NCBI RefSeq assembly: GCF_003443655.1
Contig: NZ_CP031941.1
Coordinates: 2,599,501 to 2,663,500, forward strand
Direction of reading: 5' to 3'
DNA from: Nostoc sphaeroides
Lineage (GTDB): Bacteria; Cyanobacteriota; Cyanobacteriia; Cyanobacteriales; Nostocaceae
Length of the DNA: 64,000 bases
The translations under genes were made by a program, and so were the position numbers. How positions within the stretch are numbered: the first letter of the stretch is position 1; each line of letters starts with the position of its first letter. The notes beneath the pieces were generated by a model. It worked only from the letters and a program-made list of their open reading frames with translations, had not been told where the DNA came from and searched no databases. Shown one piece after another: positions 51,671 through 61,600 of this stretch.

Positions 51671-52735
51671 TTAAACAATGTGTTTAAAAATGACTTTTAG
51701 TAAATCTCCTTGTGTAAAAGGCTTAGTTAAATAACCTGATGCTCTTACTATCTTAGCTTTAGCTCTATCTAGAAATCCTAGTTTTTCTGACACCATAATC
51801 ACAGGTGTATATTTAAAATTTGAGTGCTTCCGTAGCAAAGAGCAGAGTTCATATCCATCCAAATTAGGCATTGAAATATCCAACAAAATGATGTCGGGTT
51901 TGGTGTGAACAATCTGCATTAAAGCTTTTAAAGAATCGGTGACTCCTACAACAGAAAAGATTTGCTCATCTAAATAAGTTTTAATAGTATTCAATACCGT
52001 AGGACTGTCATCAATACAAAAGATTGTGTAGATTTTTTTGTCAGCAGGCGGTTGGGTGATTTGCTGACCCCTAGAGTAGGCTGGTGGCTTATAACCGTTT
52101 GTTGTAGACGAGTTTGGTGTACTTTTGCTTTTAGGTTTTAGCTCATTTATTTTGAACAATTCTGAAGGGTTTGATTGAGAAGTTGGCGATGTCTGACGAT
52201 AAGCCGCTTCCCTTCGGGGTGCTTGACATCGTTCAACTAGTAAGCGGAGATTCAAATGACAAAACTTTGGCATGTCATCCAGAAAGCTTTCAGGAATAAA
52301 TTCATAACTTCCCTCGTCTATGTTCAGAAATGACTCTAGAACTTCTAGCGCCAATTGCTCTATCAGTATCGCCGCTTGAGAGGGACTGATATATTTCTGA
52401 TTGACTAACCAACAAATAGCTAAATAATCTGGGTTCGGTATTGCCTGATTTTCAACACCAGTTTCAAATATCGCCCGTAACTGTTCGTGAATTTCGCTAG
52501 GGAGAGTAGAAATTTGCTGACTCAAGCGTTGCAAATTTCTGTAAAGCGGCTCAAACATTTTCTCTGAGTAGCAGGCATAAATTAGTTTACCCTCGTCTAC
52601 ATATATTGACCAAGAGCCTGATGTGCTAAATACCTGCAAACAACCAGTAACCGATTTACCAGTGATTTTTTTCAACAAAGATAAAGGCTGGAGCTTTTGG
52701 AAAAATCTGTATCTACTAATCGGAAGTGTCTTCAT
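51671..52735 (-). CDS. PatA-family response regulator (PATAN-type N-terminus plus receiver)
   Basis: 354 residues. The N-terminal about 200 residues match the PatA/PATAN arrangement: FFQKLQPLSLLKKITGKSVTGCLQVFSTSGSWSIYVDEGKLIYACY, and LAICWLVNQKYISPSQA. A Ser/Pro/Lys linker (190-235) leads to a C-terminal receiver with FCIDDSPTVLNTI, ILLDISMPNLDGYELC (phosphoacceptor Asp) and Lys in SGYLTKPF. PATAN proteins steer pilus motility and heterocyst patterning in cyanobacteria, but chemotaxis partners (CheW, MCP, CheA) are not adjacent here, so its pathway is open. Confidence 0.9.
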   Translation of the reverse strand: MKTLPISRYRFFQKLQPLSLLKKITGKSVTGCLQVFSTSGSWSIYVDEGKLIYACYSEKMFEPLYRNLQRLSQQISTLPSEIHEQLRAIFETGVENQAIPNPDYLAICWLVNQKYISPSQAAILIEQLALEVLESFLNIDEGSYEFIPESFLDDMPKFCHLNLRLLVERCQAPRREAAYRQTSPTSQSNPSELFKINELKPKSKSTPNSSTTNGYKPPAYSRGQQITQPPADKKIYTIFCIDDSPTVLNTIKTYLDEQIFSVVGVTDSLKALMQIVHTKPDIILLDISMPNLDGYELCSLLRKHSNFKYTPVIMVSEKLGFLDRAKAKIVRASGYLTKPFTQGDLLKVIFKHIV

Positions 52736-54056
52736 TGGGATGGCTTTGGAATAAAATTAACATTTGTTTGCAGGTAAAATTAGTGAATTACCTTTTCGGA
52801 ATTCACTGCGACTTTGTTGGAAGCAATATCAGATAAATATAGCGGTCACACTTGAGTTAGTACAGAGATTCCACACCCCCCAACTCTTAATTCACCAATC
52901 TCTGTTAAGCTATAAAGCACGAGTTACAAATAAACCAATCCATGTTATTGCCAATAGCAAAATGGCCTGACTGGTTGCCAGGATATAGTATTTCAAAAAC
53001 TAGATGGGTTTTCTGTATCTTTCGCTAATCTAGCCAATCTAAGAGTAACTCAAGTGCAACGCACAGACCATTGGCTCTCGCCCATCAGTCACAAAAGCAT
53101 CATTGTTATCCGTATTTAGCAGCCTAAAATTGTAGATACTTCAGTTCTCCTGCCAAAGTTGTTTTGCTCCTGATGCTAAAGTCGAAAGCGACTAAAATCT
53201 ACTGTAATGTAGAGGGTAATGGCTCTCCATTAAGGCTTTTGATCATTAAATCCGTGCTGACGAACTATGTTTTTGCAGTCGTGACGAAAGTTGTCGGGCA
53301 CTTTTGCTAGAAGTTTATTCTTGAGGATAACTTCTTCAAGAGAAAACGTATTATTAGAAACTAAGCATTAAAAAAGTTAAATGCCTTACTTAGGTTTGTG
53401 ATTGTAGAGCAACCCTTAGAGTTGAGATTGGGCAAAAATATCACTTCCAAAGAAGAATGGTAAACCTCCGATCAAGGATGAGTTAGCTGGTAATTGCCGC
53501 CATGATGGTGTGTGGTGAGATGCACAGGCAACCAAATCAGCAGAAGAGAGTCTCTTCATAATTACTGGAAACGGTTTCTAATGTTGTGTGGGGCTAAATA
53601 GTCACCCTGCACAATTTGAAGTGACAAATTCAAGAACTTGCAGCGAAATTCTCGATTGGTAGTACATACCTGCAAAATAGCTCTTTTTAGCTAGATGGTA
53701 GATAACAAGTAAGTAACTACTAAAATTCAGATTACTATAATTTTCAAAAAAAGTTAGCAGAAATATATAAACTTCATGATAAATCGGTAAAGGAAACATG
53801 AAAACTAATTAATATTATTTTTTAGTATTTATTTGAGCGGATGTCCGGGAAGGCTGAGAATGTACAGTTGAAGATAATTTTGTATGTTTACCGAAAATCT
53901 CAAGTTTTAAAATTCACAAATATAAATAGAAAATTGTCCGCGATCGCATTCATTAACCCATAAGCTATATTTAGCAAAAAGACGCAAAGAATTTCTTTGC
54001 GTCTGTGGCGTGAGATTTAGAAGTGAAAATTCTCACTGTTAAAATTCTCCATCTAC
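52736..54056. other. 1.3-kb gene-poor stretch
   Basis: No confident gene. A minus-strand 47-residue frame at 53416-53559 starts MKRLSSADLVACASHHTPSW and has no ribosome site. Several other frames are short and Asn/Lys-biased. A possible decayed region; the sequence between 53440 and 53580 is less AT-rich than its flanks, which hints at a former gene or a structured RNA that I cannot name. Confidence 0.35.
53975..54004 (-). terminator. Terminator of the membrane-protein gene
   Basis: On the minus strand AGACGCAAAG-AAATT-CTTTGCGTCT, a perfect 10-bp stem, is followed by TTTTTGC, 53 bases after the stop at 54057. Confidence 0.75.
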
Positions 54057-54548
54057 TTAAAATTGCTCCTGCCAGCACCAGCTTAAAAGTGTGCCACCAG
54101 CCACCAGCTTAACTATTTCCAGTACCCAATAACTGCCATGCAGTATATTCATTGTCGATGGAATAGCAGCAGCAGCTTCAAATAGGTTGAGTTGAACTCC
54201 GATGGCGCACATCTGCGGAGTTAAGAAATAGGTGTCAAGCACAGCTATAGTTAGCAACAACACAGATAAAACAATACTGCCAATACTCCAGTGATATCGG
54301 GTTTTGCTCAAAGCTAGTGCCCCAGTCAGGACTATAGCAGCAGATAATAATTCCATCCGATTGAAGTTCCAAAAAATCGTATAGCCTGCTGTCGTAAAAC
54401 CAGCTTGGCTCATCATGCCAGAAAGATAAAGGCTAGGCATAATTACCCAGTCTAAAACTAGACTAGCACTGAGCCAAAAGCCCAAAGTTAATATGATGGC
54501 GCTTTGCCAAATTGGCCGCTTGGATTGAAAGTTAGAAATAGCAGTCAT
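54057..54548 (-). CDS. Four-helix integral membrane protein, unknown function
   Basis: 163 residues from ATG 54548 (MTAISNFQSKRP); two upstream in-frame Met codons (54590, 54614) extend the N-terminus with non-conserved Lys-rich sequence, and none has a ribosome site. Four hydrophobic helices at about 16-42, 60-80, 88-108 and 133-153. Features: LVLDWVIMPSLYLSGMM and FWNFNRMELLSA near the first loop. I know similar proteins as conserved hypothetical ones in cyanobacteria but no function. Confidence 0.7.
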   Translation of the reverse strand: MTAISNFQSKRPIWQSAIILTLGFWLSASLVLDWVIMPSLYLSGMMSQAGFTTAGYTIFWNFNRMELLSAAIVLTGALALSKTRYHWSIGSIVLSVLLLTIAVLDTYFLTPQMCAIGVQLNLFEAAAAIPSTMNILHGSYWVLEIVKLVAGGTLLSWCWQEQF

Positions 54549-54708
54549 AAAATAATTGCGTGTGTTGTATTTCTTAGTTTGTAACTTCATTAGCAGTTTG
54601 ACAAGAAATATCAACTAACCTTTACAAAGCGATCGCTCTTAATTATTAACTAAATCCCAATATTTTTTAAACTTAGTTGAGAAATATTAAGAAGTTTTAA
54701 AAATTATA

Positions 54709-54798
54709 GGACTTACGCACAGGTAACGGAAAATCGAACCTTATTAGGCACAGAGAACACGGAGGAATAAGAGTTTGAGAGGTATTTTGCGTAAGTCC
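54709..54798. mobile_element. MITE-like repeat with GGACTTACGCA ends (90 bp), copy 3
   Basis: The reverse-orientation twin of 46933-47022, with TA before the left end. Confidence 0.9.
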
Positions 54799-55127
54799 TG
54801 AATTAATTTACATAGATTTTGTCTGTTAGAAATCAATACCGTTCAGTTAAGCCCAAAAACCTTGGTAAAGACGCGAAATTTCGCGTCTCTACAGGTTTAA
54901 AATCAGTACCACAAATCCTTAACTGAACTGTATTGTGTTAGAAATACTCAATTTTTTTATATCGGAGGAACCAAGAATTTTTCATCCATGAATAATCTCT
55001 TTTACCTCGTTCCCAGTCTCTGACTGGGAATGGCTAATGTGAGGCTCCGCCTCCTGAATTTGCGGCAGAGCCGCAATTAGCAACATTTCCAGACTCTGGC
55101 TGGAAACGAGAAATCTTTACAAAGATA

Positions 55128-55320
55128 GGACTTACGCATTGACAGACATAACCAAATATGAATTATTTCTCGTTACAAGGCTCTGCCTCCCAGTTTGACA
55201 GGAGGCAGAGCCTCCAAGTATCACATTCCCAGTCAGAGACTGGGAACGAGGTAGGGCAAGACTTTTATGTTAATAAGCTTGATATTCATAAGATGCTAAT
55301 TTTGTAAAGTGCGTAAGTCC
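55128..55320. mobile_element. Composite GGACTTACGCA element (193 bp) with an inner repeat
   Basis: Ends GGACTTACGCA and TGCGTAAGTCC flanked by TA on both sides (55126-55127 and 55321-55322). The interior holds a hairpin GGCTCTGCCTCC...GGAGGCAGAGCC and the CCCAGTCAGAGACTGGG palindrome, so another repeat has been absorbed. Confidence 0.8.
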
Positions 55321-55450
55321 TAAAAGAATAATTAAAAGTTTGTGGTGAGGACTGAAGCCCTCTGGTGCATCCGCTACATTTAAGTTATTTTTGGCAATAG
55401 CACTCACTGTTGTTGAGTCTTCCACAGGAATGGAGCGTCAGAAATGGCAC

Positions 55451-58033
55451 TTATTTTTCCTGAAACGTCCAGACTCCTTCATCCCAATCTGATTCTGTTG
55501 GGGGTGATTGTAACCAATGTTGACAACGCAACAGATGCAACATAGCAGCTTTATCATGGCTATCTGCTGCCAAAACTTTGGCAAACTCGGCTCTAGCAAG
55601 GGAAAACTGGCGCTTGAGGTAATACTCGCGCCCTTTATGATAATGTTCAATCACTTGCAATTTTTCGCTTTCAATAGGATTGGAACGCAAACCCAGCAAT
55701 TCGTATATGGCTACTGGCTCATTTCTACCCTTGACACGAATGTAATCTAGTTCCCTAGCCCAAATCTGATCTTGGCATGGCTTAAAAGTGTTATCGCTAA
55801 TAATAATGTCGCAACCATATTGTTTACTAACACTTTCTAATCGAGAGCCAAGATTAACGCCATCGCCAATGGCGGTAAATTCCATCCGCTTACTAGAGCC
55901 GATATTGCCACTAATCACGGTATCTGAGTTGATACCAATGCCGATTTTTATTTTGGGCTTATCATCTGTATAGCGACGTTGATTAAATTCGTGCAGACGA
56001 TGGCGCATTTCTAAGGATGTTTGCACTGCCATCCAAGCGTGTTCTTCTAATGGTAGGGGAGAACCAAAGACAGCCATAATGGCATCGCCGATATATTTAT
56101 CAAGAGTGCCTTTATGTTTAAAGACTGCCTCCACCATTGATTCAAAATATTCATTAAGCATACTCACCACTTCTTCTGCTTCTAAGTTTTCGGTTAAAGT
56201 GGTGTAGCCGCGAATATCGGAAAATAAAATCGAAACTTCTTTACGATCGCCTCCTAGTTTAGCGTCATCTAATTTCAGCAATTCTTCGGCTAATTCCTGG
56301 GTCATGTAGCGGTACATCGTACTCTTGAGCCGCTTTTCATCACTGATATCTTCCATCACCACCAGCGCACCCCGGACTTGTTCTTGGTCGCTAGCATCAG
56401 CTATTGTGTTAATCGATAAATTGATACTGTGCTGTTCTGTACCAGTAGTTAAGAGTGTGCGATCGGGGTAATATTGCTCGCGGCCTTTTAAGTCGGTTGC
56501 ATGTAAAGCATCCTGATACCACTTGCTAAAGTCACCTTCTTTGATAGCGATCGCATCAGTAACTAATTTACCTTCTAAACGGTCTTCTGGCTCCAGTCCT
56601 AGCAAACGCTTGGCACTTTCATTAGCGGCGATAATTAACCCGGCTTTATTAGTGGAAACTACTCCATTGGAAAGACTACGCAAAATATCCCGTTGCATTT
56701 GTTCTTGTTGCTTGACTGTGGCAAACAACTGAGCATTATGTAGTGCTACTCCCGCTTGAATATTAAAAGCTTCCATAAACTCTTCATCGTTGCGGTCAAA
56801 GCTAGCTTGGAAGTAGTCGGGAGCTTTGGGCCAATCACCTGGATTATAAGGTGGAAAATCCCCAGTTTTCTTTTTATTTACTAATTGGGTAACGCCAATC
56901 AGTTGTTGATCGGCGTTAAATACTGGCATACAAAGCAAGCTACAGGTGCGATAGCCATTTTGCTGATCGAGTTGTTTGGCAGTATCAGAATCAGGATGGT
57001 GGTACAAATCAAAGGCAATATTCAATTTCTTGCCAGAAGCCGCTACGATACCAGCAAAGCCTTTACCTACCGGGACTCGCAACTCCTTAGTGGAACCATC
57101 ATCCTGGGTGATTTTCGTCCATAATTCATGGCGATCGCGGTCTATTAACCATAGTGTACTGCGATCGGCATTCATCAATTCTTTGGCTTCATCCATTACC
57201 CGTTTCAGGGTATCTTCTAAGTCGAGACTGCTTTGAGATAAAGACTTGATCGCCTTCATCAGCGCCGCTACTGCTCTTTGTTTTTGAGTGGCTACATAAA
57301 AAGAGCGCGAGGATTCTAAAATCAGGCGAATCGAAGGAGCAAATTCTTGAAATAATTGTTCGTCAGCGCGGATAAAACCTTTGGTATCAATGCGCTCTGC
57401 AAGTGGAGCATCGGGATTATTCCCAGATTTTAATTTATTCAATAATTGCGCTACCGCAACTAAATGTCCATGTTCATTTAATAATGGCAAAGCCAGCATG
57501 GTGTAGGTGCGGTAGCCAGTTCTTTTTTCTTGTTCTTGGGCAAAATGCGATCGCGGATCGTTATAAAAATCAAAGGGAATATTAATAACTCGTTTGAAGG
57601 TGGCGACTTCCCCAGCAATGCCTTTATCGGCGGGGATGCGAATTTCTAAAGAGCGATCGCCCTCTCCCTCAGCCAGAATCGACCAGAGTTCTTGTTTTTC
57701 TTCATCCAATAAAAATATCGTCGTCCGATCCGCCCCCAGTAATTCCCCGGTTTTTAAGGTAATCGAATGCAACATTTCTTGCAGAAGAGTTTCAAACCCC
57801 TGAGAATCCAGCATTGACAAGGTTTGATGGACAATCTGTAATTTTTGCTCGACATCCTGAACAACCTGCTTAAAAGTATCCTGAGTCAGGGGAGCAAGAA
57901 AGGTAGAAAAATTTCCTTGTCTTGTGGCAAGAGCACCCACAGGAGCAGAATTTGCTTGTAATTCGAGGTTTTCTTGGTTGTGAACACCAATAATCAAATC
58001 GGTGGTCTCCCCACAATCTTGATACACTGACAT
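55451..58033 (-). CDS. cyaB: CyaB-type adenylate cyclase (GAF-GAF-PAS-cyclase-TPR)
   Basis: 860 residues, the length and plan of Anabaena CyaB1/CyaB2. GAF-A (about 60-235) and GAF-B (about 255-440) each carry the NKFDE cyclic-nucleotide motif (NK...GFIRADE; NK...FDRNDE). A PAS domain (about 450-565) precedes the class III catalytic domain (about 590-780): metal Asp residues in FSDIRGYTTL and KYIGDAIMAVFG, adenine-specifying Lys in LDKYIGD and Thr in MEFTAIGDG, and NLGSRLE. A C-terminal helical, TPR-like end follows (HYHKGREYYLKRQFSLARAEF). It should make cAMP and be stimulated by cAMP binding to GAF-B, as shown for CyaB1. Which paralogue it is I cannot say. Confidence 0.95.
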   Translation of the reverse strand: MSVYQDCGETTDLIIGVHNQENLELQANSAPVGALATRQGNFSTFLAPLTQDTFKQVVQDVEQKLQIVHQTLSMLDSQGFETLLQEMLHSITLKTGELLGADRTTIFLLDEEKQELWSILAEGEGDRSLEIRIPADKGIAGEVATFKRVINIPFDFYNDPRSHFAQEQEKRTGYRTYTMLALPLLNEHGHLVAVAQLLNKLKSGNNPDAPLAERIDTKGFIRADEQLFQEFAPSIRLILESSRSFYVATQKQRAVAALMKAIKSLSQSSLDLEDTLKRVMDEAKELMNADRSTLWLIDRDRHELWTKITQDDGSTKELRVPVGKGFAGIVAASGKKLNIAFDLYHHPDSDTAKQLDQQNGYRTCSLLCMPVFNADQQLIGVTQLVNKKKTGDFPPYNPGDWPKAPDYFQASFDRNDEEFMEAFNIQAGVALHNAQLFATVKQQEQMQRDILRSLSNGVVSTNKAGLIIAANESAKRLLGLEPEDRLEGKLVTDAIAIKEGDFSKWYQDALHATDLKGREQYYPDRTLLTTGTEQHSINLSINTIADASDQEQVRGALVVMEDISDEKRLKSTMYRYMTQELAEELLKLDDAKLGGDRKEVSILFSDIRGYTTLTENLEAEEVVSMLNEYFESMVEAVFKHKGTLDKYIGDAIMAVFGSPLPLEEHAWMAVQTSLEMRHRLHEFNQRRYTDDKPKIKIGIGINSDTVISGNIGSSKRMEFTAIGDGVNLGSRLESVSKQYGCDIIISDNTFKPCQDQIWARELDYIRVKGRNEPVAIYELLGLRSNPIESEKLQVIEHYHKGREYYLKRQFSLARAEFAKVLAADSHDKAAMLHLLRCQHWLQSPPTESDWDEGVWTFQEK

Positions 58034-58622
58034 AATAGGTTTTTGATATAGCAGGATGAGATTTTAGATGTAACAATGCAATTAAATTTATGTAAGTGGT
58101 GCTAAAAGCAACAATTGCTTGATGTTATCCATAGTTTAATCGCTTGTTTAGCTAGCGTCATCCTGAGAAGTAAGGTGAAGTCAATTACTTATGGCCACAG
58201 TACAGATGCAGTAATACTCCGAACCCCTGCTACTGGTTACAAAGTCTTCTGGGGATCGTCAATTTTGTATTGAAGAAGAAGTCAGAATCAAGCAAGGCTA
58301 TTTCATTCTCATCTAGTCAGCCTCAGAATGAATTCACCAGTCTAATAGCGAAAGTCGTCTAAAGACGACTAAGAGAAGGTTATTGCGTAGGTTGGGTTGA
58401 GGAACGAAACCCAACATTTTTGGGCATTTGTTGGGTAACACGAATGTTCAACCCAACCTACAATTATCCTTAACCCAAGCGTATTGGGTTATAGTCCGTT
58501 AAAACGGATTTTAGCTATGAGTCGCTGAACTTTACTTCAGTTCTGGGCAGTTTCTGTTTAGAACGAAATAGCCCTGAGAATCACTCTTCGTTGGGGATTC
58601 AGATCCCCGACTCGTAGAGAAT
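58034..58622. other. Gene-free stretch with a nested repeat
   Basis: Most of it is the 282-bp element at 58294-58575. The rest is AT-rich without a frame. Confidence 0.6.
58294..58575. mobile_element. AGGGCTATTTC element interrupted by a GTAGGTTGGGTT element
   Basis: Ends AAGGCTATTTCATTCT and AGAACGAAATAGCCCT match the 167-bp element at 49840. The middle, where the first copy has its long palindrome, is interrupted by the repeat with ends GTAGGTTGGGTT (58387) and AACCCAACCTAC (58461), also seen at 39860. Confidence 0.8.
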
Positions 58623-61600
58623 TCATGCTGAATTCTGACGACTGACGCCTTTATTCTGTTTCAATAAGTCTAATAATGCGATCGCCTTCACCAATTCTTC
58701 TGGATCTACAGGCTTGGAAATATGCTGTTGAAATCCGGCTGCGATCGCTTGCTGATAATCTATCTCAGCAGCATAAGCAGTTAAGGCGATCGCTGGAATT
58801 GTCCCGCCTTGCTCTGGTTGCAAACTCCTCACCTGTCGCATCAGCATGTAACCATCCATTTCTGGCATCCCAATATCGCTAATGAGTAAATTTGGCTGGG
58901 ATTGACTCAGTGCAGTTAAAGCTTCAATGGCTGAGGCTACAGCAGTCACAGTTGCACCATATTGTTCCAGCATGAAAGGCAAAAACTCTCGCATATCTGC
59001 GTCATCATCCACCACGAGAATATCTAAACCAGACAAAGGTAAGGACTGTCCCACAAGTGAGGAGTTATCTTTTGCATCTTTGATTTTTTTGCTTTCATCC
59101 TGTAAGCATGGAATTCTGACGGTAAAAGTTGCTCCTTGTTCTTCGCCCAGGCTTTGGGCTTGAACAGTTCCCCCGTGAAGTTCTACAAGATGCCGGACGA
59201 TCGCTAATCCTAAACCTAAACCACCAAATTTTCGAGTTGTGGCACCATCTGCTTGACGGAAATAATCAAAGACATAAGGTAAAAACTCAGGTGCAATTCC
59301 CTTTCCTGTATCAGTGACGCAGATTTGTACCTGTGAGCTAACTTGCTGTAATTTAATTTTTACTTGTCCCCCAGTGGGAGTAAACTTAATGGCATTAGAA
59401 AGGATATTCCAAAAAACTTGTTGCAATCGATTGGCATCGCCTAAAACTGGACTTAGGCTACATTCAATAATTGTCTGAATCTCGATGGACTTAGCCTGTG
59501 CTGATAAACGCACTGTCTCGATCGCAGCTTCAATGACTGATATTAAATTAATGGGGCAGAAGTTGAGGTTAAGTTTACCCTGAAGGATGCGGGAGACATC
59601 AAGCAAATCTTCAATCAATTGGGTTTGTAACTTAGCGTTGCGCTCAATGGTTTCGAGGGCGCGATCGCTTGTTGCTTGATCAAGTTTGCGGGTTCGCATC
59701 AGTTTTGTCCAACCTAAAATCGGGTTAAGCGGTGTTCTCAATTCATGAGACAGCACAGCGAGAAATTCATCTTTGATCCGGTTTGCTGATTCAGCAGCGC
59801 TTCGTGCCGTTCGTTCGGCTTCGTAAAGATGGGCACGAGCGATCGCTTGGGCGCATTGTTGAGCAACAGCCAAGATAAACGCTTGATCTTCTGCACTCAG
59901 TTGTTGAGACTGGGCAAATCCCAAACTTATACCGCCAACTGCCCAACCTTCTACCATCAATGGAATAGAAATCCAGCCTTCAAAGTCATATTTGGAGTAA
60001 GTTTCAGCTAAATTAGGGTAACGAGCAATCCGATTTTTTGTTGATTCAGCCCAAATAGGTTGCCCAGTCCGCACAGCTTCTGCTAAAGGAGAGGGTGAAT
60101 CAATAGCAAAATACCGCCAAGTGTTTACCAACTCTTGGTTATAGCCAACTGCACGCACAATTTCCAGTTCAGTTTTACTTTCATTCACCAAGGCGACGAG
60201 GGCAGAATTGGCTCCCAAGGCAGCCATGCTTTGCTCTACAATGACTTCAGATACTTGGGCTGGTGTCAAGGATTCTGAAAGGGCAGCCGTGATGGATTGA
60301 AGACGGGCAATGCGCTCTAATGCTCGTTCTGCTGTTTTTTGTGCTTGCTGCGCTTCTTGGTAAAGGCGGGCATTATCGATGGCGATCGCAGCTCGATGGG
60401 CAACATCTTCAGCTAGTGACAAGTCAGCAGTGCTGTAACGACGTTCTGATTCAGCAGTAATAAAGGAAATTGCACCAAAAATCCGTCCGCGTGCCATCAA
60501 TGGCAAAATCATACAGGACTTTAAACCAAGTTCACGCACAATCCTTAGATGTTCTGGATCTTGGATAGCTGCTGCTAGGGCTGCATCTGAAATTTGAGCT
60601 ATCAATTCTGCAAGTCCAGTCCGCAGAACTTTAGCCACACCTTCAGGTGCATCCAACTTTCTGGGATAACGCTGATAGAGTTCCCAACCGAATTTCACTT
60701 TCTCTGGATCTCGGTGAGCAACTGCTACCCGATTGATTGATTGGTTGTTTTGCAGCAGATCAACGCCGCACCAATCGGCAAAGTAGGGCACAGCAAGGTT
60801 TGCCACACTTGCTAATGTGCTTTCATAATCGAGGGAAGAGGCGAGTGTTGTGCTGATTTGAGCCAAAAATGTTGCCCGTTGCTGATCGGCTTCTGCTTCC
60901 TGTCGGGCGGTTTGCTCTTGAATCAGTTGGATACGTTCGGCTTCAGATTGTTTGCGCTCTGTAATATCAAGCGCAACACCACTCATGTGTGTGGCTTTAC
61001 CTGCTTCATTAAAAAAGGCTTTTCCTCGGCAGGCTGCGTAGCGAATACTGCTGTCATCTCGAATAATTCGATATTCTAAATCATGCTCCACGCCTTCGTT
61101 AATCGCTCGGCTCAACGATTGAGCTAGCAATGCTCGATCGTCTGGATGCAGACGAGCTAAAATTGCTTCAGCAGTGCCAGTAAAGGTTTCAGGTGTTAAC
61201 CCAAATAATTGATAAATCTGCTCATCCCAGTTAAAGCGATCGTTGGCAATATCCCAACTCCAAACACCGATTTGGGCAGATTTCAACGCCAGATTAAGTT
61301 TTTCTTGGCTATTTTCTAGACCTTGATAAAGACGAGCATTTTCTAGAGAAATAGCAATTTGAACTGTCAAAATCTCCAGTACGGAAAGTTTGTCCTGCGT
61401 AAAGGCGCTGGAGATTAGATTATTTTCTAAATATAAAATACCAACTAATTTCGACTGAAGCGCGATCGGTAAACAAAGTACAGATTTAGGTTGCTTTCGG
61501 ATTATATACTCGTCTTTTGAAAACAGATTTTGCTCAGTGGCATTCTGTAAAATCACTGTTTCTTGAGTTCGCTGAACATAATTCAGCATTGATTGCGGAA

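Larger units (their letters stand above)
54549..55450. other. Gene-free stretch made of nested repeats
   Basis: It contains two GGACTTACGCA elements (54709-54798 and 55128-55320), one GACGCGAAATTTCGCGTC palindrome at about 54870-54893, and two inverted copies of a CTCGTTCCCAGTCTCTGACTG repeat (55006-55110 and 55165-55255), the second nested inside the larger element. Confidence 0.7.
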
